Source: Brevibacillus reuszeri (lineage in GTDB: Bacteria > Bacillota > Bacilli > Brevibacillales > Brevibacillaceae). Taken from it: a stretch of 64,000 bases of DNA. Shown piece by piece: positions 31,883 to 40,176 of the stretch. Each line of letters starts with the position of its first letter. The first letter of the stretch is position 1. The notes beneath the pieces are model-generated. The model had not been told where the DNA came from and did no database searches. It worked only from the letters and a program-made list of their open reading frames with translations. A program made the translations under genes and the position numbers. The DNA lies in contig NZ_BEXF01000021.1 of NCBI RefSeq assembly GCF_002897295.1, forward strand, positions 1-64,000, given 5' to 3'.

Positions 31883-32860
31883 ATGGCTACATTAAAAGAC
31901 ATTGCAAAGCATGCTAACGTAAGCGTTTGTACCGTTTCCAGATATTTAAGCTCCGATATGACCGTGAAAAAAGAAACCGAGGAAAGAATACAGCTTGCCA
32001 TCAAAGAGCTTGGATATGTACGAAATGTGGTGGCAAAAGCACTGAAACGGAAAGAAACCTTTAATATAGCGGTAATCCTACCAAAGATTAACAACCTCTA
32101 TTATTCCGAGATCACGTCTGGCATCAGTCAAACGCTAGGAAAGCACCATTATAATCTCTACATATACGAAGTCGATAATCTGAATTTGAGTGAAGACGAA
32201 ATCCTTCAGCTGATGCGTGAAAATATGATCGCAGGCATTATTTTTATTGGCCTATTTTCTGATACGTCTTTTCAGGAAAGCATTCACGACGCTTTGGAAT
32301 GGGAAATTCCCGTTGTATATGCCAACAGATGCATTCCGTATGACGGATATCCACTGCTGTACCCCGATTTAATTCAAGCAAGCAAGCTGGGAGTCGAGTA
32401 TTTACTCGCAAAAGGCAAGAAGCGAATCGCTCTCGTTCATAAGCAATTGCCTGACCATCTGCTTGCCTACTTTTTAGATGGTTTCGATTCGGCGAGTAAG
32501 GGCGAGCAGAAACCGCTGCTGATGGAAATCGCAGAAGGGATGGACTTGCCAAAAGACTTGGTTCCAGTGCTTCAAGAAAACCAGATTGATGGTGTATTTG
32601 TCCTGAATGAATTGAGTGCCGTCTATTTGACCAAGGCATTGGTGGAAGCAAATATTCGCATACCTGAGGATATGGCTGTAATGAGCTTGGGGAATTCACT
32701 CATCTCGCAAATTTCTACTCCGGAGCTTACTTGTGTAGATTTGCAAAACCGAGAACTAGGGATCAGAAGTGCGGAGATTATCCTAAGCCAGATTCGAAAA
32801 CAAGAGTTTGAACCGATCACTGTATTGGAACCGTTTATTGTAGAGCGGAGATCGGCATAA
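31883..32860 (+). CDS. LacI-family transcriptional regulator
   Basis: A 325-residue LacI/GalR repressor. The N-terminal headpiece MATLKDIAKHANVSVCTVSRYL is typical, with the hinge helix up to about residue 60 and a periplasmic-binding-protein-like effector domain after it. Start ATG 31883 follows AAGGAGGGG. The operators GTTAAACGTTTAAC upstream and downstream match what this headpiece type prefers. The three downstream palindromes lie before the adenine-deaminase-like gene, so that gene, and perhaps the YczE-like membrane protein gene after it, form its regulon. The effector is not predictable. Confidence 0.9.
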   Translation: MATLKDIAKHANVSVCTVSRYLSSDMTVKKETEERIQLAIKELGYVRNVVAKALKRKETFNIAVILPKINNLYYSEITSGISQTLGKHHYNLYIYEVDNLNLSEDEILQLMRENMIAGIIFIGLFSDTSFQESIHDALEWEIPVVYANRCIPYDGYPLLYPDLIQASKLGVEYLLAKGKKRIALVHKQLPDHLLAYFLDGFDSASKGEQKPLLMEIAEGMDLPKDLVPVLQENQIDGVFVLNELSAVYLTKALVEANIRIPEDMAVMSLGNSLISQISTPELTCVDLQNRELGIRSAEIILSQIRKQEFEPITVLEPFIVERRSA

Positions 32861-32924
32861 ATAACATGGGACTCCCCACTTAAAAAAGAAGAAAAGGAAA
32901 AGCAAGTTTTCTTATGCTCGTTTA

Positions 32925-33024
32925 GTTAAACGTTTAACTTTGGTCATTTTAAATACTTGCGATATAAGTTAAACGTTTAACAAAAATCATTTCTTCCTTT
33001 TGATGTTTTAGTTAAACGTTTAAC
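32925..33024. promoter_or_regulatory. Three identical LacI operators spaced exactly 43 bp
   Basis: GTTAAACGTTTAAC occurs at 32925-32938, 32968-32981 and 33011-33024. The start-to-start distance is 43 bp both times, about four helical turns, so bound dimers would lie on one face of the DNA. They end about 80 bp before the adenine-deaminase-like gene and probably cover its promoter. Confidence 0.85.
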
Positions 33025-33105
33025 TCGCTAAATATCTTCCTGCGATAAGTCCAGAGCCTAGCTCTACTTATATATCAAAACTGCTAAAAGAAAGGGCGAA
33101 AAATC

Positions 33106-34833
33106 ATGACGCAAGAGAAAACCAATCACCTTGAAAAAGTCCGTGCCATTTTTGATATTTTAAATGGCGAAAAAGAAGCGGATCTGCTGCTGAAAAACCT
33201 GAACATCCTGGATGTCCATGGCGAAACTGTTTATCAGGGGTCTCTACTCATCTACGACAAGCGGATCGTTGCGCTTAATCCAGACGAATCTATCATCAAA
33301 GTAAAGGACGTTTTTGATGGACAAGGTCTTTACGCTATTCCCGGCTTGATTGATGCACATTTGCATTTTGAATCCCAATTAGCTCATCCAACAGCGCTTG
33401 CTGAAGCGATGGTTCCATGCGGGACGACAACGATCTTTGCAGAATGCCTGGACCTGCTCAGTGCCGCTGGTGAGGATGGTGTACGAGCTGCGCAAAACCT
33501 GTTCCGCGATTATGAAAAGCTGCCGTATCGTTTATATGCATTTGCACCTGGCAAAAAAACAGCCGCTTGGGTAACAAAAGAAGTGTTAGAGATGGAGCCT
33601 GTGATTGGGTTGGGGGAATTTGAGCATTTCACTTATAGCAAAGGGGATGAGGATGACTTCCAAAAGGCAGCGTGGGTGAGAGAAAAGGGCGGCTTTATGA
33701 ATGGACATTGGGGTTTGACTGCTCTTTCCGACATGCTGCTAAACTATCTCCCAGCCATAGGGGTATCCAATAACCATGACGTATGGAATGGCGACGATAT
33801 CGAAAAAAGCATTCGCTACGGTTTCCCAACCCAAATCAAGTTTGGCGTAGGCAGTAGTGAAGTGATCAAGACATTGCTTCGCTCAATTGTAGACCGTAAG
33901 TTCCCTACAGAAAACTTTATGCTTTGCACGGATAACATTTCGATTGAGCGTTTGCTGAAAATGGGGCATATGGATTGGATTATTTCGCTTTGTGCTGAGA
34001 TGGGGATCAATCCGATTAAAGCGATTAAAATGGCTACCTACAATACCGCGAAGTCCTACAATATGGACCATCTGATAGGTTCGTTGACTCCGGGACGTTT
34101 CGCAGACATCGTTTTGACGGACAGTCTATCTACCATCAATCCTCTTTATGTATTCAAAGATGGTGAACTGATTGCCAAAGACAAAAGGATGCTAAAGAAT
34201 GTGGAAATTGACTACTCAGCGATGTGCACGAGTGGCATCACCGGGTTGGATGATTTAACGGCTGAGCAATTAGATATTGTACCGCTGGAAGTTTCCGAGG
34301 ATGGGACAAAGGCAAGAGTGTATCTGTTTGATGTATATGGACGGGGGCACTCGAAGTTTTATCAGGAAGTCTGGGTGCCAATCGAGGATGGCAAGATTGT
34401 TCCTGAATACGCTGGTGAAAAATTAAGCCGTTTATCGGTTATTCGCCGCTATGCAGAGGGAAAACGACATATTGTAAACGGTTTGTTTAAAGGCGTGTAT
34501 GTGGAACAGGGGGCCGTAGCAACCTCTTGGCCAGCTCCTATTCCTTATTTTGTAGTAGTCGGTCAAGAAAGTGACGAGATGTGCTACTGTGCAAAAGAGG
34601 TAGATCAATATTCAGGGGCGTGCATCGTAACGGAAAACCAAACGAAGAAAAGCGTGATGCCTATTGAAATCTATGGCATGATGACGAATATGACCGTAAG
34701 TGAATTGACATCCAGTGCTAGTGCGATTGATTCCGCCTTGGAGGAACTAGGGAATCATAACGAAGGTGAGCCTGTAGTGAATAAGCTGTTAAGCCTGTTT
34801 ATTTCACTGCACCGTTTCCGCTTCATGGCCTAA
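33106..34833 (+). CDS. Adenine-deaminase-like amidohydrolase
   Basis: A metal-dependent amidohydrolase with the two-part architecture of adenine deaminase (575 residues, amidohydrolase barrel plus C-terminal domain). The metal motif HxH is in PGLIDAHLHFES (about 83-94). Other family blocks are altered: GLGEFEHFTY, MNGHWGL, VSNNHDVW, FMLCTDN instead of CTDD, and MATYNTAKSYNMD. These changes make the adenine substrate uncertain; another purine, pterin or cyclic amide is possible. The ribosome binding site is AGAAAGGG. Its upstream region has three LacI operators. A YczE-like membrane protein gene and then a PTS operon follow. Confidence 0.78.
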   Translation: MTQEKTNHLEKVRAIFDILNGEKEADLLLKNLNILDVHGETVYQGSLLIYDKRIVALNPDESIIKVKDVFDGQGLYAIPGLIDAHLHFESQLAHPTALAEAMVPCGTTTIFAECLDLLSAAGEDGVRAAQNLFRDYEKLPYRLYAFAPGKKTAAWVTKEVLEMEPVIGLGEFEHFTYSKGDEDDFQKAAWVREKGGFMNGHWGLTALSDMLLNYLPAIGVSNNHDVWNGDDIEKSIRYGFPTQIKFGVGSSEVIKTLLRSIVDRKFPTENFMLCTDNISIERLLKMGHMDWIISLCAEMGINPIKAIKMATYNTAKSYNMDHLIGSLTPGRFADIVLTDSLSTINPLYVFKDGELIAKDKRMLKNVEIDYSAMCTSGITGLDDLTAEQLDIVPLEVSEDGTKARVYLFDVYGRGHSKFYQEVWVPIEDGKIVPEYAGEKLSRLSVIRRYAEGKRHIVNGLFKGVYVEQGAVATSWPAPIPYFVVVGQESDEMCYCAKEVDQYSGACIVTENQTKKSVMPIEIYGMMTNMTVSELTSSASAIDSALEELGNHNEGEPVVNKLLSLFISLHRFRFMA

Positions 34834-34910
34834 TAGGGGGATGGATCAAGCTCTGAACAAATATCGGAATCATCATAAATTTCAAAATGAAAACGCTTCA
34901 AATATTAGAC

Positions 34911-34945
34911 GAGTGCTCCCTCTCTTTGCTGGAGTGGAGCACCCT
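34911..34945 (+). terminator. Weak hairpin after the amidohydrolase gene
   Basis: Arms GTGCTCC and GGAGCAC around a 16-nt loop. The tail CCCTTCC is poor in T, so termination would be inefficient and read-through into the next gene is plausible. Confidence 0.45.
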
Positions 34946-35030
34946 TCCTGCACTCATCATTCCCTGCTTTGCGAAAAAATTTGATTCGCCTGTAAGGATA
35001 AAGAACTTTCTTTAGAAAGAGGGATGGTAT

Positions 35031-35732
35031 ATGCAAAATCATACAGATATAGCCGAACTGCAAAATGGCGGAAGTCTGACCAAGCGGTGGATCATTTATT
35101 TAGTGGGTATTTATATTTTGACTCTTGGCATTAGCTTGGCGATCCGTGCAGGTATTGGTATCTCTCCTCAGAGCAGTTTGACGAGGACGATGACGGTGAT
35201 TTTCCCTGAATTATCGCAAGGAACGTACTCTTTTCTCCTGGAGCTTCTCATGCTGTTTCTGGCGTATGTAGTAATGCCCAAGGACTTCAAATTAAAGTAC
35301 TTTGCTGGGTTAATTCCGGCCCTGGCGCTCAGCATGTTTTTGGACCTGAACCTGCTTATCACCAGCTTCATCAAGCTGGATGTATATGCTGCAAAGGTTA
35401 TGCTTCTCGTCGTAGCTGATGCAGCGTTAGCCTTCGGATTATTCCTGATGATTCAGGCGAACCTCGTTCTGATCCCTGTTGATTTGTTTGTGAACACGCT
35501 GTTTAAGAAGACGAAGAAAAAATGGGGTAATATTAAAACGGCTTTCGATTGTTCCTTGCTAGTCGTATCAGCATGTATCGGACTGATTTTCTTGAGTGAG
35601 ATTATGTTCATTCGCGAAGGTACCATTATTAATGCTATTTTGGTTGGACAATATATCAAATTGTATACCTATCTCTCTAAGAAGGCTAAGACTGGCAAAA
35701 CGTTTGACGATGTAAACATTATAAAGAAGTAG
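35031..35732 (+). CDS. YczE/YyaS-like integral membrane protein
   Basis: A 233-residue membrane protein with about five hydrophobic helices, e.g. WIIYLVGIYILTLGISLAI and VMLLVVADAALAFGLFLMI. The segment RAGIGISPQSSLTR after helix 1 is a hallmark of the YczE/YyaS (YitT-like) family, whose function is not known. Start ATG 35031 follows AGAGGGATGG. It sits between the amidohydrolase gene and the sigma-54 PTS operon and has its own terminator, so it may belong with the former. Confidence 0.78.
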   Translation: MQNHTDIAELQNGGSLTKRWIIYLVGIYILTLGISLAIRAGIGISPQSSLTRTMTVIFPELSQGTYSFLLELLMLFLAYVVMPKDFKLKYFAGLIPALALSMFLDLNLLITSFIKLDVYAAKVMLLVVADAALAFGLFLMIQANLVLIPVDLFVNTLFKKTKKKWGNIKTAFDCSLLVVSACIGLIFLSEIMFIREGTIINAILVGQYIKLYTYLSKKAKTGKTFDDVNIIKK

Positions 35733-35755
35733 TAGGAGCAGAGCTAACCAAACTA

Positions 35756-35780
35756 ACCGACCTGATGGGTCGGTCTTTTT
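35756..35780 (+). terminator. Terminator of the YczE-like gene
   Basis: Arms ACCGACC and GGTCGGT with a 5-nt loop, followed by CTTTTT. Confidence 0.9.
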
Positions 35781-35874
35781 CATGTACCCAGTATAATAGA
35801 GCGGGTAAGAACAAAATCACCCACAAACCCTGCTGGATATAATGTGTAAGAACCGTCAGAAATTGTGTAAAATG

Positions 35875-35907
35875 ACGTGAACGCTTGCTACAAGTGGCGT
35901 TTCACGT
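35875..35907. promoter_or_regulatory. Candidate upstream activator site for the PTS operon
   Basis: ACGTGAACGC pairs with GCGTTTCACGT, an inverted repeat with one bulged A, ending about 10 bp before the -24 element. Two TGTGTAA words (near 35844 and 35864) lie just upstream. Activators of the LevR class usually bind such sites, although normally farther upstream. Confidence 0.5.
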
Positions 35908-35917
35908 TTTTTTAGGT

Positions 35918-35933
35918 TGGCATAGCATTTGCA
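35918..35933 (+). promoter_or_regulatory. Sigma-54 (-24/-12) promoter of the PTS operon
   Basis: TGGCATAGCATTTGCA matches the consensus TGGCAC-N5-TTGCA with one transition, keeping the invariant GG and GC at correct spacing. It is about 30 bp before the start of the EIIA gene. A sigma-54 activator with a GAFTGA loop is encoded at 40177-43056. Confidence 0.88.
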
Positions 35934-35965
35934 AAAGGTAAGGATAGAGGAGGTGCAATAAAATA

Positions 35966-36448
35966 GTGAGTTTGTCAGAATATATTGGTAAGGACCATAT
36001 CCGCATATTTGAAGAATCAGTGGACCAAGCGGAAGTGTTGCATCAATTGGGAGACATGTTGATTCAGACGGGTGCAATTAGTATCGAGTATATGGAAGCA
36101 GTGCGTAAACGCGAGCAAGCATTTCCCACCGGATTGTATACGGGAGAAGTTAATGTCGCTATCCCGCATGCGGATCCTGAGAACTACGTCAAGCAACCCG
36201 CTATTGCACTCGGTGTGGTACGAAAAGGAGTAGCGTTTCGTAACATGGCTGACCCAACAGACGATATTTCGGTTCAATTAGTGTTTTTACTTGCACCGGA
36301 ACGAGGAGAAACACAGCTGGTCATTCTGGAACAGATCATGAATCTGATACAAGATCAGGCAAATATGCGACAAATTATGGATGCACAGGGAACAGAAGAC
36401 GTCTGTAACGTACTGGGCCAACTGGTGCAAGTGGAGGAGAAATTATGA
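35966..36448 (+). CDS. PTS EIIA component, fructose/galactitol type
   Basis: Accepts phosphate from HPr and passes it to the EIIB encoded next. The GTG start at 35966 follows AGGAGGTG and gives 160 residues. The phosphorylated histidine is in NVAIPHADPEN (His at about 70), in the usual context for EIIA type 2. The gene overlaps the EIIB gene by four bases (ATGA), so translation is coupled. It is the first gene after the sigma-54 promoter. The sugar is not given by EIIA. Confidence 0.92.
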   Translation: MSLSEYIGKDHIRIFEESVDQAEVLHQLGDMLIQTGAISIEYMEAVRKREQAFPTGLYTGEVNVAIPHADPENYVKQPAIALGVVRKGVAFRNMADPTDDISVQLVFLLAPERGETQLVILEQIMNLIQDQANMRQIMDAQGTEDVCNVLGQLVQVEEKL

Positions 36449-36729
36449 ACAAGAAAAAAGTACTTGTGATTTGTGGGACAGGAGTAGCAACATCGACGAT
36501 AGTGATGCAAAAATTGAAAGCGTTTTTACGGGACAAAAGCATCGAAGCAACGTTGGAACAATCCAAGGTCAGTGACGTTTTGAACAAAGCGGGTCAATAT
36601 GATCTGATTATTTCCACAACAGCAGTACCCCCTTCCATGGTAGATAAAGTTATCAATGCTGTGCCTTTGTTAACGGGGATCGGGAAAGAGCAAGTATATG
36701 ATGAAATAGAAGCAAGACTAAAAATGTAA
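36445..36729 (+). CDS. gatB: PTS EIIB component, galactitol type
   Basis: Cytosolic 94-residue phosphocarrier. The phospho-cysteine is in VICGTGVATSTI (Cys at about 10), the P-loop-like motif of GatB. It takes phosphate from EIIA and gives it to the sugar bound by EIIC. Start ATG 36445 overlaps the EIIA stop and is preceded by GGAGG. Galactitol-class EIIB proteins also serve other pentitols and hexitols, so the symbol denotes class and not substrate. Confidence 0.9.
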   Translation: MNKKKVLVICGTGVATSTIVMQKLKAFLRDKSIEATLEQSKVSDVLNKAGQYDLIISTTAVPPSMVDKVINAVPLLTGIGKEQVYDEIEARLKM

Positions 36730-36762
36730 TGTGACTATCTGCCTTATCTAAGGAGGTTCACT

Positions 36763-38112
36763 ATGGACGTTATCAAATACCTCGTTGACCTTGGCCCTTC
36801 GGTTGTTTTGCCGGTTCTCATCTTCTTGTTTGGGATTATCCTGAAAACGAAGCCGGGCGAAGCCTTCCGTGCTGGCCTTACAGTAGGGATTGGCTTCATT
36901 GGGATCAACCTTGTGATCGGCTTGCTAATGGGTAGTTTGGGACCTGCCGCACAGGACATGGTAAAAAATTTGGGAATCCAGCTTACGATTATTGATGTGG
37001 GCTGGCCAGCTACATCGGCGATTGCATTCGGCTCGGCAGTAGGCGCGCTTGCGATTCCGATCGGACTTGCTGTCAATCTCGGGATGCTTGTATTAGGCTT
37101 GACCCGAACGCTCAATATCGATTTGTGGAATCTGTGGCATATCGCTTTTACGGGTTCTTTGGTTGCTGTCATGTCCAACAACATTACGCTTGGCATCCTG
37201 ACTTCAATCGCTCACGCAATCATCCTGCTCGTCCTGGCGGATCTGACGTCCAAGCATGTCTCCAGCTACTATGGATATGCAAACATTTCGTTTACACACG
37301 GAACTGCGACGCCATACTACTTGATCGCATTGCCACTGGAAAAATTGTTTGACCGTATTCCGGGCTTCCGCAACCTGAAAGCTGACCCTGAGTCCATTCA
37401 AAAACGCCTTGGGCTTCTAGGGGAATCGACCGTTCTTGGACTCATTTTAGGCTTTATTATCGCCCTTTTGGCAGGTTGGGACTTGCCCAAGGTTCTTGAC
37501 TTAGGTGTAAAAACAGCAGCGGTTATGCTCATTCTCCCGCGAATGGTAAGTATTTTGATGGAAGGTCTGATGCCGATCTCGGAGGCTGCTGGCGATTTTG
37601 TTCGTAAGCGCTTTCCTGGACGAGAAGTCCACATCGGAATGGATGCAGCATTGGCGGTTGGGCATCCGGCTACTATTGCCGCTTCGCTAGTAATGATTCC
37701 GATTGTGCTTGGGTTGGCCGTTTTGATGCCAGGCAACAAAGTGCTTCCTTTCGGTGACCTGGCGACCATTCCATTCATCGTTTGCCTCATGGTCCCGATT
37801 TTCAAAGGGAATGTGATTCGGACAGTAATTGGTGCGACCATCTCACTTGCATTCGGCTTGCTGTTAGCGACTTACATTTCACCGTTGTTCACAAAAGCAG
37901 CACAGAACGCAGGCTTCCAATTCCCGGATGGCGCCAGTGCGATTTCATCACTCGTGGACGGTGCTGTTCCGACTACAGCGATCTTCCTTTTTGGCGCAAA
38001 GCTAGGCTATGTGGGCATTATTGGAATAGCCATTATCGGTTTGGTCGTTGCTTACCTGGTACAGCGCAAGCATCGTTTGGCTGCCGCCAATACGGTTAAT
38101 AAAGCATTATAA
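36763..38112 (+). CDS. gatC: PTS EIIC component, galactitol type
   Basis: Membrane permease of 449 residues with about ten hydrophobic segments, starting MDVIKYLVDLGPSVVLPVLIF. The repeated family motifs are present: TVGIGFIGINLVIGLL near the N-terminus, GWPATSAIAFGS, and the central GIGMDAALAVGHPA-like block (HIGMDAALAVGHPATIAASL). The ribosome binding site is AAGGAGG. It ends the EIIA-EIIB-EIIC operon. No catabolic dehydrogenase or aldolase gene accompanies it, so the imported sugar alcohol cannot be named and its breakdown genes must lie elsewhere. Confidence 0.92.
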   Translation: MDVIKYLVDLGPSVVLPVLIFLFGIILKTKPGEAFRAGLTVGIGFIGINLVIGLLMGSLGPAAQDMVKNLGIQLTIIDVGWPATSAIAFGSAVGALAIPIGLAVNLGMLVLGLTRTLNIDLWNLWHIAFTGSLVAVMSNNITLGILTSIAHAIILLVLADLTSKHVSSYYGYANISFTHGTATPYYLIALPLEKLFDRIPGFRNLKADPESIQKRLGLLGESTVLGLILGFIIALLAGWDLPKVLDLGVKTAAVMLILPRMVSILMEGLMPISEAAGDFVRKRFPGREVHIGMDAALAVGHPATIAASLVMIPIVLGLAVLMPGNKVLPFGDLATIPFIVCLMVPIFKGNVIRTVIGATISLAFGLLLATYISPLFTKAAQNAGFQFPDGASAISSLVDGAVPTTAIFLFGAKLGYVGIIGIAIIGLVVAYLVQRKHRLAAANTVNKAL

Positions 38113-38130
38113 CGCGGACTTCATCAATAA

Positions 38131-38170
38131 CACCCTGCACGTCGCCCGAGCGGCATGTGTAGGGTGTTTC
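38131..38170 (+). terminator. Terminator of the galactitol-class PTS operon
   Basis: ACACCCTGCAC pairs imperfectly with GTGTAGGGTGT around a GC-rich loop and ends in GTTTC. Strength is moderate. Confidence 0.6.
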
Positions 38171-38192
38171 ACTTGGTTATGGGAAGTTGACA

Positions 38193-38244
38193 AAAAACAG
38201 CAGCAGCGATGGACTTTCTTACAAGCCCACGGCTACTGCTGTCT
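38193..38244 (-). terminator. Terminator of ptsI
   Basis: On the minus strand ACAGCAGTAG pairs with the CTGCTGCTGT region and is followed by TTTTTTGTC. It serves the gene read toward decreasing coordinates. Confidence 0.8.
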
Positions 38245-38250
38245 ATCCCG

Positions 38251-39888
38251 TTATTTACTATGAACAACCATTTGTTTGATCTCTTGCTTCATTTTAGGAA
38301 TAGACGAAGGAGTCATGCTTAATTCGTCAACACCGAGTGCGACCAGCTCTTTTGCATAGTTAGGATCACCGGCCATTTCGCCGCAGACTCCGACCCATTT
38401 GCCTTGTGCGTGCGCATCCTGTACCACTTTGCCAATCAAGCGAAGGATCGCGGGATGACCAGGATTGTACAAATAGCCTACCTTTTGATTCATACGGTCA
38501 GCCGCAAAGGTATACTGGATCAAATCATTGGAGCCGATGCTGAAAAAGTCAACATGTGGCGCCAGTTGATCGACAATCAGCGCAGCAGATGGGATTTCAA
38601 TCATAATCCCTGTCTCGATTTGTTCAGCGAAAGAAGCTTGTCTGGCTGCTAGCTGCTCTTTGGCCTGCTCCCATAACGCTTTTGCCTCCAAAAGCTCCTC
38701 GACAGTCGCGATCATCGGGAACATGACTTTTACATTCCCGAAAAGGGAGGCGCGAAGAATCGCTCGCAGCTGCGTCAAAAACATCTCTTTTTCAGCAAGA
38801 CACAAGCGGATGGCTCGAAACCCGAGAAACGGATTCTCTTCAGGCTCCATCTTCAGGTACGGTAATTGTTTGTCTCCTCCGATATCCATGGTGCGAATAA
38901 TGACTGGGCGTCCCGCCATTTCACGGGCAACTGCGGCGTATGCCTCAAATTGCTCGTCCTCACTGGGCATTTGTTCCCGCTCCAGAAATAAAAACTCCGA
39001 TCGAAATAAGCCAATCCCGTCTCCGCCATTTGCAAGTACGGCTTTGCAATCCTCTGGAGTTCCGATGTTGCCTGCCACTTCAATCAACTTGCCGTCTGAC
39101 GTGTGAGCAGGTGCGTGGGCAGCATCTCGCAGGACTGCTAGTTCTTCTACATATTCCCGCTGCAAGCGCTGGTACCTATTGATTCGCTCGGCATCTGGAT
39201 TGAGTTGCAGCTCTCCCGTATTTCCATCCAGGGCAAGCGTCGTATCATTTGTGATGTTATCTAAAATGCTGCCACACCCCACAACAGCGGGGATTTGCAG
39301 CGTGCGTGCCAAAATGGCGGAGTGACTGGTGGTGCCGCCAATCTCTGTAACAATCCCTTTGATCCATTCCGGTTTCAAACGAGCTGTTTGAGAAGGGGTC
39401 AAGTCGTGTGTAACCAGGATGATGGGGCGCTCGATCTGATCTAGCGATGAATCTGCGATGCCTAGCATTTTTCGTGCAATTTTATCTCGCAGATCTTTGA
39501 AGTCAGCTGCCCGTTCCCGCAAATATTCATCATCCAGTTGTTCAAAAAATGCGATATGTCCTGAAAAGACGTGATAAGCTGCCCAGACTGCATTCTTGTT
39601 TTCGCCTTTGATTTCCTTGTCCATTTCTTCTACAAGGGTTGGGTCATCCAAAATCATGAGATGGGAGTCGAAGATCGCGCACTCATGCTCACCTATACGC
39701 TGCCGTACAGTCTCCCGCGTGACAGCGATTTCAATTTTCACTTGTTCAAGAACCTCACGAAGCTTTTGTTGTTCTGAATCTGCCTGGGCGGCAGCAATCG
39801 TCTCGCGAGGAATGACCAGCTCCGCCTCTTTCAGTACAAAAACACGTTCTGCTGCATAACCGGGTGAGGCTGCAATTCCTTTTATCAT
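38251..39888 (-). CDS. ptsI: PTS enzyme I (phosphoenolpyruvate-protein phosphotransferase)
   Basis: Takes phosphate from PEP and gives it to HPr. From ATG at 39888 (MIKGIAASPGYAAERVFVLK), with GGAGGGATACG in front, the product has 545 residues; the frame extending farther upstream is leader. The phospho-histidine motif GGTTSHSAILAR is at about 185-196, the PEP-binding RTMDIGGDKQLPYL follows at about 300, and the C-terminal block includes DFFSIGSNDLIQYTFAADR and CGEMAG. It is divergent from the LevR-type activator gene and 15 kb or less from two PTS operons. Its length is slightly below the 570 or so of the general enzyme, so it may be a dedicated paralogue. Confidence 0.95.
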   Translation of the reverse strand: MIKGIAASPGYAAERVFVLKEAELVIPRETIAAAQADSEQQKLREVLEQVKIEIAVTRETVRQRIGEHECAIFDSHLMILDDPTLVEEMDKEIKGENKNAVWAAYHVFSGHIAFFEQLDDEYLRERAADFKDLRDKIARKMLGIADSSLDQIERPIILVTHDLTPSQTARLKPEWIKGIVTEIGGTTSHSAILARTLQIPAVVGCGSILDNITNDTTLALDGNTGELQLNPDAERINRYQRLQREYVEELAVLRDAAHAPAHTSDGKLIEVAGNIGTPEDCKAVLANGGDGIGLFRSEFLFLEREQMPSEDEQFEAYAAVAREMAGRPVIIRTMDIGGDKQLPYLKMEPEENPFLGFRAIRLCLAEKEMFLTQLRAILRASLFGNVKVMFPMIATVEELLEAKALWEQAKEQLAARQASFAEQIETGIMIEIPSAALIVDQLAPHVDFFSIGSNDLIQYTFAADRMNQKVGYLYNPGHPAILRLIGKVVQDAHAQGKWVGVCGEMAGDPNYAKELVALGVDELSMTPSSIPKMKQEIKQMVVHSK

Positions 39889-39923
39889 CGTATCCCTCCA
39901 GTGCAGTATGGCAAAAAGCATGC

Positions 39924-39950
39924 AAAAAAGGCCAGGGAAATACCTCCCTG
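39924..39950 (-). terminator. Attenuator-like terminator in the ptsI leader
   Basis: On the minus strand CAGGGA and TCCCTG form a stem with a 6-nt loop, followed by GGCCTTTTTTG. It lies about 36 nt before the ptsI start codon and downstream of the predicted promoter, so it would stop transcripts before the gene unless opened. Confidence 0.65.
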
Positions 39951-39980
39951 ACCCGTGATCCAAAGGATTTGAATACATGT

Positions 39981-40009
39981 ATCATATATTTTCTGACAAT
40001 GGTCGTCAA
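39981..40009 (-). promoter_or_regulatory. Predicted sigma-A promoter of ptsI
   Basis: On the minus strand TTGACG (40009-40004) and TATGAT (39986-39981) with a 17-bp spacer. The leader would be about 85-90 nt. Confidence 0.65.
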
Positions 40010-40176
40010 TGGAAAGGAATAAATTGTGGGAAAAATCTCACAAAACCTACCACAGAATATTCTGGTTTGCTTTCGTATTTGTGGTACGGTAGAAAATGTA
40101 GACAGGATTAAAAGGTAGTTTACGGCTTAAATGGACTGGTATGATACTTGCTTGTAATAGATTGTGGGGGGATGTT

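Noticed and set aside
34889..34902. Possible cre site TGAAAACGCTTCA after the amidohydrolase gene
   Set aside because: It is one base short of the CcpA consensus and lies at the end of a gene, not at a promoter.
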